A DNA stretch of 64,000 nucleotides from Corella eumyota (GCA_963082875.1 OY720100.1:7998001-8062000); one strand, 5' to 3'. Positions 1-11,232 are shown, numbered from the stretch's first letter. Numbers and translations are program-made. The notes: generated from the sequence alone by a model not told the origin.

Positions 1-433
1 AATAACTGGCAATATAGCTTTTTGGTCAGTTTGCTGGACGTAAAAACTCATAAATAAGTAAGGCCGAAGTAAGGTTTAACACACAATTAAACTTTCGCTT
101 TTATACTTAATTTGTTGATTATATACTTTGTAGTTTGTGTTTCATTTCATATTTTTGTGTCGCATTTATTTCGCATTTCCTGTAGTTTTAATTCTAATTA
201 AAAGCCGCTTGTACAGATTACATTTGGTAGATTGCATCCTTGGGCAGGTTTTGGTAATAAGTTAGCGAGTTTGATTTAACACGACTATTTTGTGTATTTT
301 AATTAAGTGTGGCTTTCTTATCGATGCTCATCTTTACAGCGTACTCTATTGGGGTTTAATAATTGTTTAAGCCATAGTAGGAGTGTATTAGATCCTACAG
401 ATATAGTTAAGGCACCAGGCTGCATTTTTTATT
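1..433. other. intergenic, nothing recognised
   Basis: AT-rich sequence without a supported exon, RNA gene or clear repeat. Confidence 0.5.
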
Positions 434-732
434 CTACATTGAGCAGCGCTTAAACGTATTCGATTTAGAATTTTTTGTTAACAAAGGATAAAAGTTTATT
501 TTAAAGATTTTTTTGATTATAAAGTGGCTTTCATCGGATTCAAAACTATTCCTACGAGTTTGTGATTCGAAATTAAAACAAATCTGAAGTGCAATTTCAA
601 AACCATTTTTACGCATAAGTTCAAGTGCAACAGCAATCAAGATTCTAAGTCTCTGTATGTCTGTTACTGTGTTGGTGCAACGTGTTATAACACTATCTAC
701 ATTTTGATTGGATATTTGTTTGACAACCTCCT
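434..732 (-). pseudogene. truncated third copy of the TPR-like C-terminal exon
   Basis: The frame from a T-rich acceptor at 732 gives about 80 residues closely matching the start of the last exon of genes A and B (1246-3199 and 4223-5942). It shares the core TDIQRLRILI and the block FESDESHFII, and begins in the same splice phase, with two bases completing a split codon. Homology stops after FII, about one third into the domain, and the frame then ends in unrelated residues at 434. No partner exon with the proline-rich tail was found between 733 and 1245. This looks like a partial duplicate of the neighbouring gene family. A very short expressed isoform cannot be excluded. Confidence 0.7.
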
Positions 733-1245
733 CTAAAAATAACCGAAAGATGTTACCAATTTTTATCAAAAACTGTTTTTTTGGAAAATGGAATTTACGG
801 AATTTCAAGTCACTTTTAACAGTTTAAACACATTAACAGTGTTTAACACTAATAAACTTACCTTGAATTCTTGTCTTTAAGTCCCTAAATATTTAAATGT
901 AGCACAACTTCCAAAACAGTAGTGTACTTACAAACTAAAAACATGTTATCTAACTGCAACAGCCCTTAGTGCTGTGTAAATCATACTGAAACAAAAACAT
1001 TTGCTCTAACTAATAACATCAAAAATGTGTAACTAGTTACGCAAAACATTAAAAAAAAAACATCTGTATATATATGCCGAAGGCGAAAAATCATCACAAA
1101 AAAAGGCAAACATTCAAACTACTTTAATTACATATTATATGACAAATATAATTTTAAACAATTTTTTTTTGATAATTGAACTAAAATGATAATTTTTAAG
1201 CAAGATACACAAAACAATTTCTAATTAAAAATATATATTATTAAA
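733..1245. other. intergenic, nothing recognised
   Basis: Low-complexity AT-rich sequence between the truncated copy and the 3' end of gene A; no exon with splice support was seen. Confidence 0.5.
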
Positions 1246-3199
1246 CTATTGTGTTTTTGTATTTAGTTTTAGTTTCATGTTAATTCTCAATATTTTCATA
1301 TTCTCTTCACATAGGTCGAATACTTTATATAACCCAGTATCGTCCCTGAAATTTGTAGGTAGCAATGTCGTAACAGATTCATGTACTTGCAATGCTTTTT
1401 CGAACTCATTCAATTCATTCCAAAATATTCCCTCATAATACAAACACCAGGCTTCGTATACTACTTTACAATTAGCTCTGCTACATTTAATTTTGGCCTG
1501 TAGTTCGCGAAACATAGAAAATGTGTCCGAGGTAAAAAGATTTGTATTCAGGGTCGTTGTTAATTTCACAATGTCTGTAAGAGAGTTTGCAATCCAAGCC
1601 AGTTTGTAAACACTAACGTCTTGGTCAGAAAAGTGATCGCATAACCCCATACAGAAACGAACCAAACGATCAAAGATATCGACATGGTTATGAACAGCTA
1701 GTTTTTTAGCAATGTCAATTATAGCTTCCATTGCGTTATTGCATTTGTCTGAAGACATTTCTATGATGTTTTTTATGTTGATTATTTTGTCGCAAATCTG
1801 TAGAGAGGCCTGCCATTGATTTATTTTAATAAGCTCTTGCGTGATTTTAATATAGATTTGTAGTCGTTGGTTGTTAGTTACATTAACAATTAGATGCTTA
1901 ATAGTCGAATTAACATCTTGATAGTTCTTTAATTTCAATTCAGTCAAAATATAATCTAAAAATAAAGTTGTTTAAATTTTTTTAGTGTCTCCTATCTACC
2001 TAACCACAATCTGCATTTAAAACAATTTAGTATCCACTAGTATTTTAAGGCTATATTATTGGTAAAGACGAAACTAATTTATGCACTATTGCGCTATATT
2101 AAGCCATAAACCTGGTATAAATAAGGTGTTATAAAAACTTAAGGTTATCTAACTTGCGATTCTTGAAACGTCAACGTTAAGTGGTGGTATTGTTTCATAG
2201 ATATGTCTTCTTGTTAAGATTGACATCTTTTTTGAACTCTGAGTAACAGCTAGGTATGATTCAGCCTGGTAAACATTACTCCTATCTTGTGGTTTAGGCT
2301 GATATAGTTCTTTAGGAATAGTTGCAAATGAGGAAGAGATTTCTTTGTTTTGGGGAATTTGCCTTGGTTTTGGTGCTAGATTAAACTTCTTTTTTATTGG
2401 TGGCTTCATAGGATCAAGATCATTTTGTGAAAAAAGAGCTGTAGTTGGGCTAGTTAGGGCTGACAAAGATCGCATTTGCTTTCGACGAGGGGTTGGAATC
2501 GGAGATTTTGTGTTGGGTTTTAACTCAGGCACTAACTTTAAAGTGGTGTTAATATAACTGCGCGGTCGACTTTGGGTTGTTGCTGTTTTTTGAAGCGCTA
2601 TCATTTGCAGTGTTTCAACGTTATCGCTAAGCTGTTGAACTTGCTGTGACAACTTTTCGACTTTGTCAGAGGAATTGGTCAACGTAGGTTGAATAACAAC
2701 CGTAGAAGTACTGCCGGGCGTAACAGAATTGCAAACGGATGTTTCAGCAATATCACTAGGATCAATTTGGGTAGTTAACTGTTCACGTGATGGCATACCA
2801 ACTGCTTCTAGAATAAAAATATAACTTTAGTGAAACATTAAGGTTAATGAAATTAGTGTTGTAACTATTTTTTTACCTGCATGTTCGACTAACATACCAG
2901 ATATATATCTGCAAAAAAATAAAATGTGGAATAAGTAAACGATTTTTTCGACGACCCTTTTTAAATGTTTATCAAAAAAATATTTTTTTTAAAGTGTATT
3001 TTTTCTATTTAAAGCAAACGTTTTTTTTATTTTATTAAATTTTTTTGCCAGAAATGGACATAACAAATTTCGTTATTCTTAAATTTCGTTTTTATACAAA
3101 CCTGTTTTCTTGTTTTTGTATAATTGTAACATTAACAGTTTCTGCTGTTATATTTGGAAGTAAATTGCTACTTAATGCACCAGTAACTACGTTTTCCAT
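1246..3199 (-). CDS. gene A: proline/tyrosine-motif adaptor-like protein with TPR-like domain
   Basis: The hand-built model has four exons: 3199-3102, 2908-2877, 2807-2154 and 1955-1246. All junctions are GT-AG and phases agree, giving 497 residues. The N-terminal half is disordered-looking, with a short heptad-like segment, an SH3-type proline motif PIPTPRR (about 146-152), further PxxP/KPR stretches and a tyrosine motif IYETI (Y about 247) of the kind SH2 domains bind. The last exon encodes about 235 mostly helical residues; the stretch around EAWCLYYEGIFWNELNEFEK looks like a TPR pair. No signal peptide or membrane segment is seen. Gene B is its inverted paralogue and shares exon borders, which supports the model. 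I do not recognise the family. A scaffold joining SH3/SH2 partners to a helical repeat is an inference. Confidence 0.75.
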
Positions 3200-4222
3200 T
3201 TTTCTGTTTTAAATTATCTATTATCAAAAACCTAAATAAAAACTTTAAATATTGGTCTTGCTTTTCTGTGACTGTTATTCAATTAACAACTTTTTAAAGT
3301 ACATTTACATTCAAATTTTAAGCCTTTAGTTTCTTTAAACTTTTCGGTATCAAGTTTATACCCATCGCACGGTTCTGCTTTTTTTAAAAAGGTAACCCAA
3401 GTAGAAAAAAAACGGCTCGGGGATTACCACACAAAACAAAACATTTTCCGCGGTCTGAAAAGCAACTGCTTTTTCGCAACACACAAAAATAAAGACAAAT
3501 CATCAATACCAAATAAATAAACATTTTTAAACTTTTTTACTTTACATAATATAATTACAGAATATAGTATAAAAAACAGCTAAATAGTTTTAATTAGATA
3601 AAAATTAAATTCTTAGTAAATATTTAAAGGATATTTTTAATAAGTAAAATCATTGTAAAATATGTGATTTTATATAGTGTAAAACTTAATGCTCTGGCTC
3701 AACGAACACATTAACTTGTAACGCTATGGTAATTTTCAAAAAGTAGCATTCTGCTTGAGTAACTTAACATCTAAGAGAAAAAGTTATTTTTGTATATATC
3801 TAGTCAAGGGAAAAAAATACCTTACAATATTGCGAAATACTAACTATATTTAAATTAGTAAACTCGTACGTTTTAGAACAACAAAAAGCAGATAGTTTTA
3901 TATATATATTTTACATGAGATATTTAAATTGTCAGAGCTGAAGATAGTTTAAAAAAAATATAAAATATCCAGGTAAATAAATACTTAAAAAAGCAACGGT
4001 TTTTCGAATAATGTAGCGAACGCAGTTATGTCTCGAATGTTATGTGTTCGAATATTAACTTAAAATTTCGTTGTGCGATTAAAATCATCAAAAATTACGA
4101 TTCTTTAACTTACGACGCTCATTCCATTTAATCTTTAGTTAAAACAGGTCTAGTGTATTTGCTTATTAAAAAAAAACAAGTAGCTTAAAAGTACATAAAT
4201 TCAATGTAATGATATATTCCAC
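3200..4222. promoter_or_regulatory. shared intergenic region between divergent paralogues A and B
   Basis: About 1 kb separates the presumed start of gene A (minus, 3199) from the first supported codon of gene B (plus, 4223). It must hold the promoters of both, and perhaps an undetected first exon of gene B. No individual motif was recognised with confidence. Confidence 0.45.
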
Positions 4223-5942
4223 ATGATACATTACATTGGCAAGTATACGTCCACTGGTATCATGGAACTTTCTCTTATCAATTCCACAGGCAAAGTCAAA
4301 ACTTTTAAAGAGCAATTTGAAAAGCAGAATGAAAACAATGCAGCATTAAAAACGTTGTCTATTCAAAAACAACAGACAGCCGAACGGCGACCTCAAAGGT
4401 TTAAAGTCGATATAAAATCAACCAAAAAAACTCCCATTCCAAAACCCAGACGAAAATCGACTTCGACTTTATTGGAATACGGAAAAAACAAAAACACATC
4501 TACGTTGACTGTAGAAGAAGGATTTAAAAACAGTTCAACTTTAAATAAACCAAGGCCGCCGCCAGTTGAAAAGAAGCCAAAAAACTCTAATAGTGAATCT
4601 AAAGATAGCAACTACGAAGACTTAACTGTAGAAGAATTAAAAAGCAAGGCAATTTTACCTAAGCTACTGAAGCCTACAATTCCTGATAAGCCTAAAAGAA
4701 CTTTAAATCGAGAACCTAAAAACAACAGAACATACTCAAAAACAATAAGTGATGAAAATCTCTATTTAGAGCCTACTTCAACAGGGTTTTCGATGATGAG
4801 ACCACCAGTACCAAAAAAGCCTTCGAATAACATTTACGATACAATTTCCCCTTTTACACAGAAACTTTTACAAGTCAAAGGTTAGTTTGTAACCCATAAG
4901 TTAATGTTTTATCCTACTTCTTCATCCTTGATGCGGAAAGGTCGACTTCACGGCTGAACATAAAAAAATCAGTTACCCCGACCAAGCCTTAAGTTGCCTT
5001 TGGCAGTTTGGGATATTATGGATTTATAATTGCCCTATAATTAAGCTGCTGAGTGAGTGTTAGCTTTATAAGAGTTTATACCGTTTGTAGTGAAATACTA
5101 AAGGGTGCTACAGCATAAAAGCAGTGGTAGGCGAACCAGGGACCTCGTGTAGTAAAGCCAAGTGTCCTGACCACTTAAAGAAAACATTTAAAAAAAGTTA
5201 TAAGAAATGATTTTCAATAATTTAATGCATTTTCTATTTTATTTTTATTATTTTAGATGATATTTTGTCTCAACTAACTGATGAAAATGTTGATGGTGTC
5301 ATTAACCGTTTAACAACCAATGTAACAGACACACAACGACTAAGAATCTTAATTAATATCGCACAGGATCTTATAAAAGATAAACATTTTGTAGTTGCTC
5401 TTAGGATTTGTAATAATTTCGAAACACTGGCTCGAATAATAAGTTTTGAATCGGATGAATGCCACTTTATAATAACAGAGATTATTGACATAGCCAAAAA
5501 GTTGTCAGTAGAAAAAGAAAACCAAGAATCGTTATTTTTGCTTAATTTGTGTGTTAGTTTATGTGATCAAATTCCAGATGAAGATGATAGAGTTTATAAA
5601 CTGGCATGGGTCGCACAAGCAATTACTTACGTTGCTGAATCTTTGGGATTACAAAATAAATTTCTATTCGAATGTAAGGGATATTCGTTGCTAAAAGAAA
5701 TTCAGAAAAAAATAATTATGACCGTTTCCAACTGTAAAGTAGAAAACGAAGCCTGGTGCTTAAACTATATCGGATATTGCTGGTTTAAATTTAACGAGTT
5801 TGAACAATCCATTTATGCATACAGTAACGCAGTCGAACTATTAGAAAAAAATTTCCTAGATCGTGCTGGCACACTGGAAATTCACGAAACCTGCTGCGAA
5901 AATTGGAGAATTGCCAGTAAAAATTACCACAAAGCAAACTAA
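4223..5942 (+). CDS. gene B: inverted paralogue of gene A
   Basis: Two supported exons, 4223-4880 and 5257-5942, join in phase (G plus AT) to give 447 residues. The first carries PIPKPRRK (71-78), several other PxxP/KKP motifs and the tyrosine motif IYDTI (Y205). The second encodes the TPR-like domain beginning ILSQLTDENV and including AWCLNYIGYCWFKFNEFEQS. Exon borders, phase and motif order match gene A. The N-terminus is uncertain: gene A has two extra short 5' exons, and a counterpart here may lie upstream of 4223, so ATG 4223 or ATG 4262 could be internal. The 376 bp intron carries a tRNA-derived repeat. Function is unknown; scaffold or adaptor is inferred from motifs only. Confidence 0.75.
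5095..5180 (-). repeat. tRNA-derived SINE-like copy in gene B intron
   Basis: Reverse strand shows a tRNA-like B-box region (CCTGGTTCGCCTACC) preceded by an A-box-like GTGGTCAGGAC. Similar copies occur in introns elsewhere in this window. Confidence 0.55.
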
Positions 5943-6380
5943 AAAGATGTTCAAATTAAATTTTAGTTATCAGTGCACAGTAAATTAAAAAAAAATTGTT
6001 ATATTTAATTTATATATATATATATTATTACCAAATTTATATTATTAAGAAGATTTACGTGTTTTATTATGACGAAGAGTTAAAAAACACTCGATTATAT
6101 TATTCTTTTAAATCAAGTTATACGTATTTTTTAATAACTTTACTTAACATTTAACCTTTTTTAATATCCAAGTTTTCTTCGCCACATTTTAAATCCTTTA
6201 AAAATATATTTATGTTTTAAATTTTTTAGTCGTAGAACAAAAAACCAAACAGCTATTTATCATCCTATCCAAACAGATAAAATACTCAGCTCCATCTTTC
6301 TTAACAAAAAATCAAACAATGTACTTAAATAGTTGTAATTATTCAACAAAAAAACATTTTTTTAAAACAGACCAAATTTT
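5943..6380. other. 3' flanks of gene B and TMEM126
   Basis: Convergent gene ends; AT-rich, with nothing beyond likely 3' UTR sequence. Confidence 0.5.
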
Positions 6381-7628
6381 TTAAAAGTTTTCAAATTCAT
6401 TTAAACTTTTTATAGCCTGAGACCAAAGTTGATTATATTCATCTTCTGTTATTGTTTTTCGGACATCTTGTGCAATTTTGTATTGTTTGTACCCCACAAA
6501 GCCCCCTATTATGACCTGAGTAATTAACATTGGCCATGCTCTGCCCCATAATTTCCGATATCTGGATCTCCAAAAATCTTTAAACTCTTTTGGAATCGGA
6601 TATGTTATTTCAGGAACTTGTGCCGACTTATATCTAATAAATTTCAGATGTTAATTCAGTTTGGATTTTTATGTATAACATCTACGACTGTATTAACTTA
6701 GTGCACAGGATAAAACAGTAGACCCACTGTTTCAAAACAATGATTTTAAGCTCAGTTTTAACATTACTATGTTTAAAAGGTAATTTATGTAATAATGATC
6801 TAAAATTGGACATTATGGCCTTGTTATAAAGTAAATTTCGTTACTACAGCTCAATACAAGATAACATTTTGTAAGAGATAAATCTTTAACATTTAGCTTG
6901 TATGAGGAAATTTATAGAAAGATTATAAATATAAAATTTTACCTATCTGCCATTAAGGCAGTAAGTAATGCTGAAGTTAGAGAAGGAAGAACACAAGCAG
7001 TTACAACTTGAACAACTGATCCTCTAATTGTAGCACAAACCGGACACAAATTTCCTGTATTTAATGAAATTGAAAAATATAATAATGACCATACAGCTAA
7101 ACTCAAGACTAGGGTAACAGAAGAAGTTCTTAAAAATAAGGCATATTTTAGACAGCTTCCTAAAAAAATGTTTATTCTAAAAGTTAGTTATGGTACCTGC
7201 AGCAGCGGGAGATTGGACTGCGATAGAAAATCCAAAGAAATGAAAAACACTAGTTGAGACTCCAACTAGTACATGGGTAGGTAAAACTGCTTCATAAACT
7301 TTCATAGATTTGCGCATCAAGGTAGTGAAATACATTCCTGAGAGTATAGCACAGCCAGTCAGTCCCCTAATTGAGTAGTTAAACCATCGCCTAAAAAAAC
7401 AAAATACTTGTTATACATTATGTGCAAATAGCAATTTTACACAATGCTGTGCCCCATCAAAAAAGAAAGCAGCGATATTGCAATTTGTTTTTTTCATTGT
7501 TGTTAACATTACCTTTGAGAAGAAGGTCCTTCTTCAATCTTTAAATTAACAAGTTGTGGTATATCTAAGGGTTGTAGTACATGATGTAGGTTATTGTCAT
7601 TACTGCCAGTATATTTACTAAGTCCCAT
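6381..7628 (-). CDS. TMEM126: TMEM126 family mitochondrial membrane protein
   Basis: Four exons, 7628-7513, 7390-7197, 7159-6943 and 6633-6381, join in phase to 259 residues. It is recognised by the family pattern LNTGNLCPVCATIRG (compare LNTGDLDCETCTITR in human TMEM126A), followed by hydrophobic segments, then KLWGRAWPMLITQVIIGG and YKQYKIA near the C-terminus. About four membrane helices are visible. Known vertebrate members sit in the mitochondrial inner membrane and help assemble respiratory complex I (TMEM126B in the MCIA complex, TMEM126A with the ND4 module). Which vertebrate paralogue this equals cannot be told; one pre-duplication gene is likely. The start lies 147 bp downstream of the SNRNP35 stop on the same strand. 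Confidence 0.85.
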
Positions 7629-7775
7629 TACCTTTTTTAAAACTTAGGATAAGTTAAATTCCCAGTATTCATAATCTCATTACGATTAAAATCAAGGAAA
7701 ATTCTAAAAAATTGCACAAATGTTATTTAGCATAGGTAATATATAGGAAAAAATAAATGCTATTTAATATTGGCA
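7629..7775 (-). promoter_or_regulatory. very short intercistronic gap SNRNP35 to TMEM126
   Basis: Only 147 bp lie between the SNRNP35 stop and the TMEM126 ATG. On the minus strand it holds an ATTAAA-like signal and, further on, a T-run followed by AG (GCAATTTTTTAG), as expected of a splice acceptor. Tunicates are known to resolve operons by spliced-leader trans-splicing; that this gap is such a junction is inference. Confidence 0.4.
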
Positions 7776-8495
7776 TTAATCCCGATTTGAATATTTTTTT
7801 CGACTTTTGTTTGAAGAAGAGCTTGACTGGTTCCTTTTAAAATTTTCTTTAGGTCTTTGACTTCGTTTTGTTTCAGGAGACCTACTTCGCTGACTTTTTT
7901 TAATATGAGATGTCTCTTTGGGATTTTTAGAGTGACTATCTAAAAAATCTCTTTTACTTCCATGGATGTGTTTGTTATTTTGACCCGATTGTAAATTAAT
8001 AGGTTTACGAAATGGTCGGTCCCTACACCCAAAACGAAGCTGACCAGATTCTTTTTTACCCCCAAAACCACCCCCCAATCTTCTTGGTACCCAGCCTTTC
8101 ATTAAACGTTTATGTTCATAATCAACAAGTATACAAAAATCATCGATTATTAAACCATTAGCCTCTTTCCAGGCATGCCTAAGGTCATCAGTATTTTTAA
8201 ACTCTATAAAGGCGTAACCACGGGAAAAACCTGTTACAACATTGCGAATTAAAGTCACATTTTTTAGGTCTCCAAAAGTCGAGAATATTTGTCGCAAAGT
8301 TTCAGGAGTGGTGGAATAATTAAGTCTGCACACAAACAAAGTTTTATGTGGATCCCCTTTAACATTTTTGTTGGGTTTGTAATTGGCTTGTATGGCACGG
8401 GATATTGCCCTATCATGAACCTGATTATCTGTTCCATCAATACTTCCACATTTTAAAGGGTCGTACTCTTTTGCTAGAGGAGACCAAGTAGACAT
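7776..8495 (-). CDS. SNRNP35: U11/U12 snRNP 35 kDa protein
   Basis: Single-exon frame of 239 residues, close to the human length of 246. The N-terminus has AKEYDPLKCGSIDGTD, nearly as in human. One RRM spans about residues 50-130, with RNP2 LFVCRLNY and RNP1 RGYAFIEF. After the RRM comes the diagnostic block WVPRRLGGGFGGKKESGQLR and RDRPFRKPIN. The C-terminal tail is rich in Arg, Ser and Lys. The protein belongs to the U11/U12 di-snRNP of the minor spliceosome, which recognises U12-type introns in the nucleus. No introns are present. It is probably co-oriented with, and possibly co-transcribed with, TMEM126 downstream. Confidence 0.96.
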   Translation of the reverse strand: MSTWSPLAKEYDPLKCGSIDGTDNQVHDRAISRAIQANYKPNKNVKGDPHKTLFVCRLNYSTTPETLRQIFSTFGDLKNVTLIRNVVTGFSRGYAFIEFKNTDDLRHAWKEANGLIIDDFCILVDYEHKRLMKGWVPRRLGGGFGGKKESGQLRFGCRDRPFRKPINLQSGQNNKHIHGSKRDFLDSHSKNPKETSHIKKSQRSRSPETKRSQRPKENFKRNQSSSSSNKSRKKYSNRD

Positions 8496-8918
8496 TTTAT
8501 TATCTTAAACAAGTGTTAAGTTTACTGATGAAATGCTTATAGGCCTCTGGTTTAAAAACATTTAAAAATTAAGTATATTCAATTTAAGCTATAAAAAAAC
8601 AAAAAAAAATAATAAAACAAATATTGAGCTTTAAAAAAAGGTTTTAAACAAGATACAAAGTAGCATAAAACATAAAAAAACTACAAATCCCCAAACATAC
8701 TAAACACCGAACAAAAATAATATTTTAGGCATTTAAATACCAAAAACTAAGTAACATAGAAATAAAACTACTAATTTTTTTATGAAAACAGATTAAAAGT
8801 AATTTAATTTAAATAGGTATAGCTATTGCACCCATCACAATATATTGAAATATATAGATTTTAAAATAAAGTTAACATTAAACAACATTTCTTTTTTAAT
8901 TTTTCACTAACTTACTTT
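8496..8918. other. SNRNP35 upstream region and start of duplicated block
   Basis: AT-rich. From about 8721 on, the sequence is paralogous to 9997 onward (first unit of the tandem duplication described below). No gene seen. Confidence 0.5.
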
Positions 8919-9422
8919 CTACTCATTTATATCCACTAAAAGAGGTTCATGTTTAGTATGTTTTAAATATTTTAAAAAGTCGCTTGTTTTTAATCCAACT
9001 GTTGCATTGTTAACCATTGGATGAGAAAAAATCATTTGATTTTCATCAGAAACTAAAACTGAATCTAGAATAACTATGACATCACAATCTGTCTTATTGT
9101 GTACTGACAAAGGTGTGACGCAACCCTGTGTCACACATAATTTTTCGACCAAAATTTGCTCGTCAGCAAATCGAAAACCTCCAGAAATTTTCAACTTTTT
9201 TGCAAGGTCAGTTAAAGTAACAAAGCGAACATGTCTTGCAACAAACAACCACAGTTTTTTCTTCTTATCCTTTAGAAACAGATTTTAACAAACCAGTCCA
9301 TCACAATCTTTTAAGTAAGGCATCATTGTTTCCACAGTAAAGACTTCGGGATGTGTTATGGTAACAACTTCAATATTTAAACTCCCCATAAGATCAAGAA
9401 GTCTTTGTTGTTTTTCCTCCAT
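8919..9422 (-). pseudogene. PRXD1: broken PRXD1 copy
   Basis: Same length and order as the intact copy at 10199-10705 and highly similar in DNA. Reading from ATG 9422, the frame runs MEEKQQRLLD onward but meets TAA at codon 46, where the intact copy has AAA (Lys, in VCKNLFLKD). One lysine codon of the Lys run is also missing. Past the stop the frame stays open to 8919 with the catalytic half intact, so decay looks recent. The open downstream part has no ATG near its start. It is probably a pseudogene from the local tandem duplication; read-through or an alternative start is not supported. Confidence 0.82.
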
Positions 9423-9806
9423 GTTTATTTATCAAACTTTACAAAATCCTTAAGTTTACTAAAATCTAAATGTTAAAATTTAACTTAACCATATCAAATA
9501 CACTTTAATTTAAATGAATTTTTTAAATTAGTTTTGTAATTTTTAAAATAATGATTCATGATATAAACAAACATTACTTAATAATTTGTTAATAATGGTA
9601 AAAGTTATATATCAACTTAAAAAAAGGGAAACCAATGGAAAAAGAGGTTCTAACTTTAAGAGGCATTTGCAAAACATAACATTATCACAGATCACATAAT
9701 ATTTAAACTGAATAATTAAACTAGCCAATATATAAAATTTATAATTGCACAATTAACATAAACTACATATATACATATAAAACAATATTTGATCATCTTT
9801 TTTAAA

Positions 9807-9945
9807 TTAGCATTTAAAAACTGATTTTTTCAAAGAATCATCTCTCTCTGAATACTTCAACTTGGATAGATAATTGGTACATTCATACTTTGGGTTGTTT
9901 CTCACATACTCAAGGTAGTTGGGGTACCCAGAAATAATACAATAG
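9807..9945 (-). pseudogene. COMT 3' fragment
   Basis: Encodes about 45 C-terminal residues in an open frame (YLEYVRNNPKYECTNYLSKL, ending KSVFKC), paralogous to the end of the intact COMT gene. No upstream part exists because the duplication border cuts the gene. Confidence 0.8.
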
Positions 9946-9996
9946 CTAACATCAAACATATTGCAAAATTATTTAAAAAAAATTGCTTTTAAAAAA

Positions 9997-11232
9997 TATT
10001 TTAGGCATTTAAATACCAAAAACTATTTAACACAGAAATAAAATTTCCAATTATTTTATGAAAATGGATTAAAAGTAATTTAAATTAAAAAAATATATTA
10101 AAATACTTCTCCCTAGCTATTGTACCCATTACAAAATATTTAAATTTTAAAATAAAACTATTAAACAGCGTTTTCAAATTTTTAAACCAATTAATTTTCT
10201 ACTCATTTAAATCCACTAAAAGAGGTTCATGTTTGGTATGTTTTAAATATTTTAAAAAGTCGCTTGTTTTTAATCCAACTGTTGCATTATTAACCATTGG
10301 GTGAGAAAAAATCATTTGATTTTCATCAGAAGCTAAAACTGAATCTAAAATAACTGTGACATCACAATCTGTGTCATTGTGTACTGACAAAGGTGTGACG
10401 CAACCTTGTGTCACGCATAATTTTTCGATCAAAATTTGCTCGTCAGCAAATCGGAAACCTCCAGAAATTTTCAACTTTTTTGCAAGGTCAGTTAAAGTAA
10501 CAGAGCGGTCATGTCTTGCAACAAACAACCACAGTTTTTTCTTCTTCTTATCCTTTAGAAACAGGTTTTTACAAACTAATCCATCACAATCTTTTAAGTA
10601 AGGCATCATTGTCTCCACAGTAAAGACTTCGGGATGCTTTATGGTAACAACTTCAATATTTAAACTCCCCAAAAGATCAAGAAGTCTTTGTTGTTTTTCC
10701 TCCATGTTTATTTATCAAACTTTACACAATCCTTAAGTTTACTCAAATCTAAATGTGAAAATTAAACTTAACCATATCAAATACACTTTAATTTAAATGA
10801 ATTTTTTAAATTAGTTTTGTAATTTTTAAAATAATGATTCATAATATAAACAAACATAACTTATAAATTCGTTAATAATAGTATAAGTTAAATATCACCT
10901 TTAAAAAATATGCAAACCAATGGAAAAAGAGGTTCTAACTTTAAGAGGTATTTGCAAGACATATATCACAGATCACAGAATATTTAAACTGAATAATTAA
11001 ACAAGCCAATATATAAAATTCATAATTGCACAATTAACAAAAACTATATATATATATATACACATATAAAACGTTATTTGATTATTTTTTTAAATTAGCA
11101 TTTGAAAACTGATTTTTCCATAGAATCATCTCTCTCTGAGTACTCCAACTTGGATAGATAATTGGTACATTTATACTTTGGGTTGTTTCTCACATACTCC
11201 AGGTAGTCAGGGCAGCCAGGAATAATACAGTT
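9997..11232. repeat. tandem duplication, unit 2 (intact genes)
   Basis: Second unit of the 1.2 kb direct duplication, holding intact PRXD1 and the 3' end of the complete COMT gene. Similarity to unit 1 includes both coding and intergenic sequence, so this is a segmental copy and not a retrocopy. Confidence 0.8.
10199..10705 (-). CDS. PRXD1: prolyl-tRNA-synthetase-associated (YbaK/ProX) deacylase
   Basis: Intronless 168-residue frame with the YbaK/aminoacyl-tRNA deacylase fold signature: CKNLFLKDKK with LWLFVARHD, then DLAKKLKISGGFRFADEQIL, CVTQGCVTPLSV and FSHPMVNNATVGL. Family members hydrolyse wrongly charged aminoacyl-tRNA, classically Ala-tRNAPro, acting in trans to prolyl-tRNA synthetase. 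Length fits the single-domain family. The first ATG at 10705 aligns with the family N-terminus (HPEVFTVETM). A dead twin lies 1.28 kb downstream in transcription direction. It is intronless, like its copy, so intron loss preceded the duplication. Confidence 0.92.
   Translation of the reverse strand: MEEKQQRLLDLLGSLNIEVVTIKHPEVFTVETMMPYLKDCDGLVCKNLFLKDKKKKKLWLFVARHDRSVTLTDLAKKLKISGGFRFADEQILIEKLCVTQGCVTPLSVHNDTDCDVTVILDSVLASDENQMIFSHPMVNNATVGLKTSDFLKYLKHTKHEPLLVDLNE

Larger units (their letters stand above)
8721..9945. repeat. tandem duplication, unit 1 (decayed)
   Basis: About 1.23 kb matching unit 2 (9997-11232) in the same orientation, with scattered substitutions and small indels. It carries a PRXD1 copy with a nonsense codon and only the 3' end of COMT. 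The border at about 9945 lies inside COMT coding sequence. A 51 bp stretch joins it to unit 2. Confidence 0.8.

Noticed and set aside
434-808. Full 124-residue frame as an independent gene
   Set aside because: Homology begins only at a splice acceptor (732) and stops abruptly after about 75 residues; both ends of the frame are unrelated sequence.
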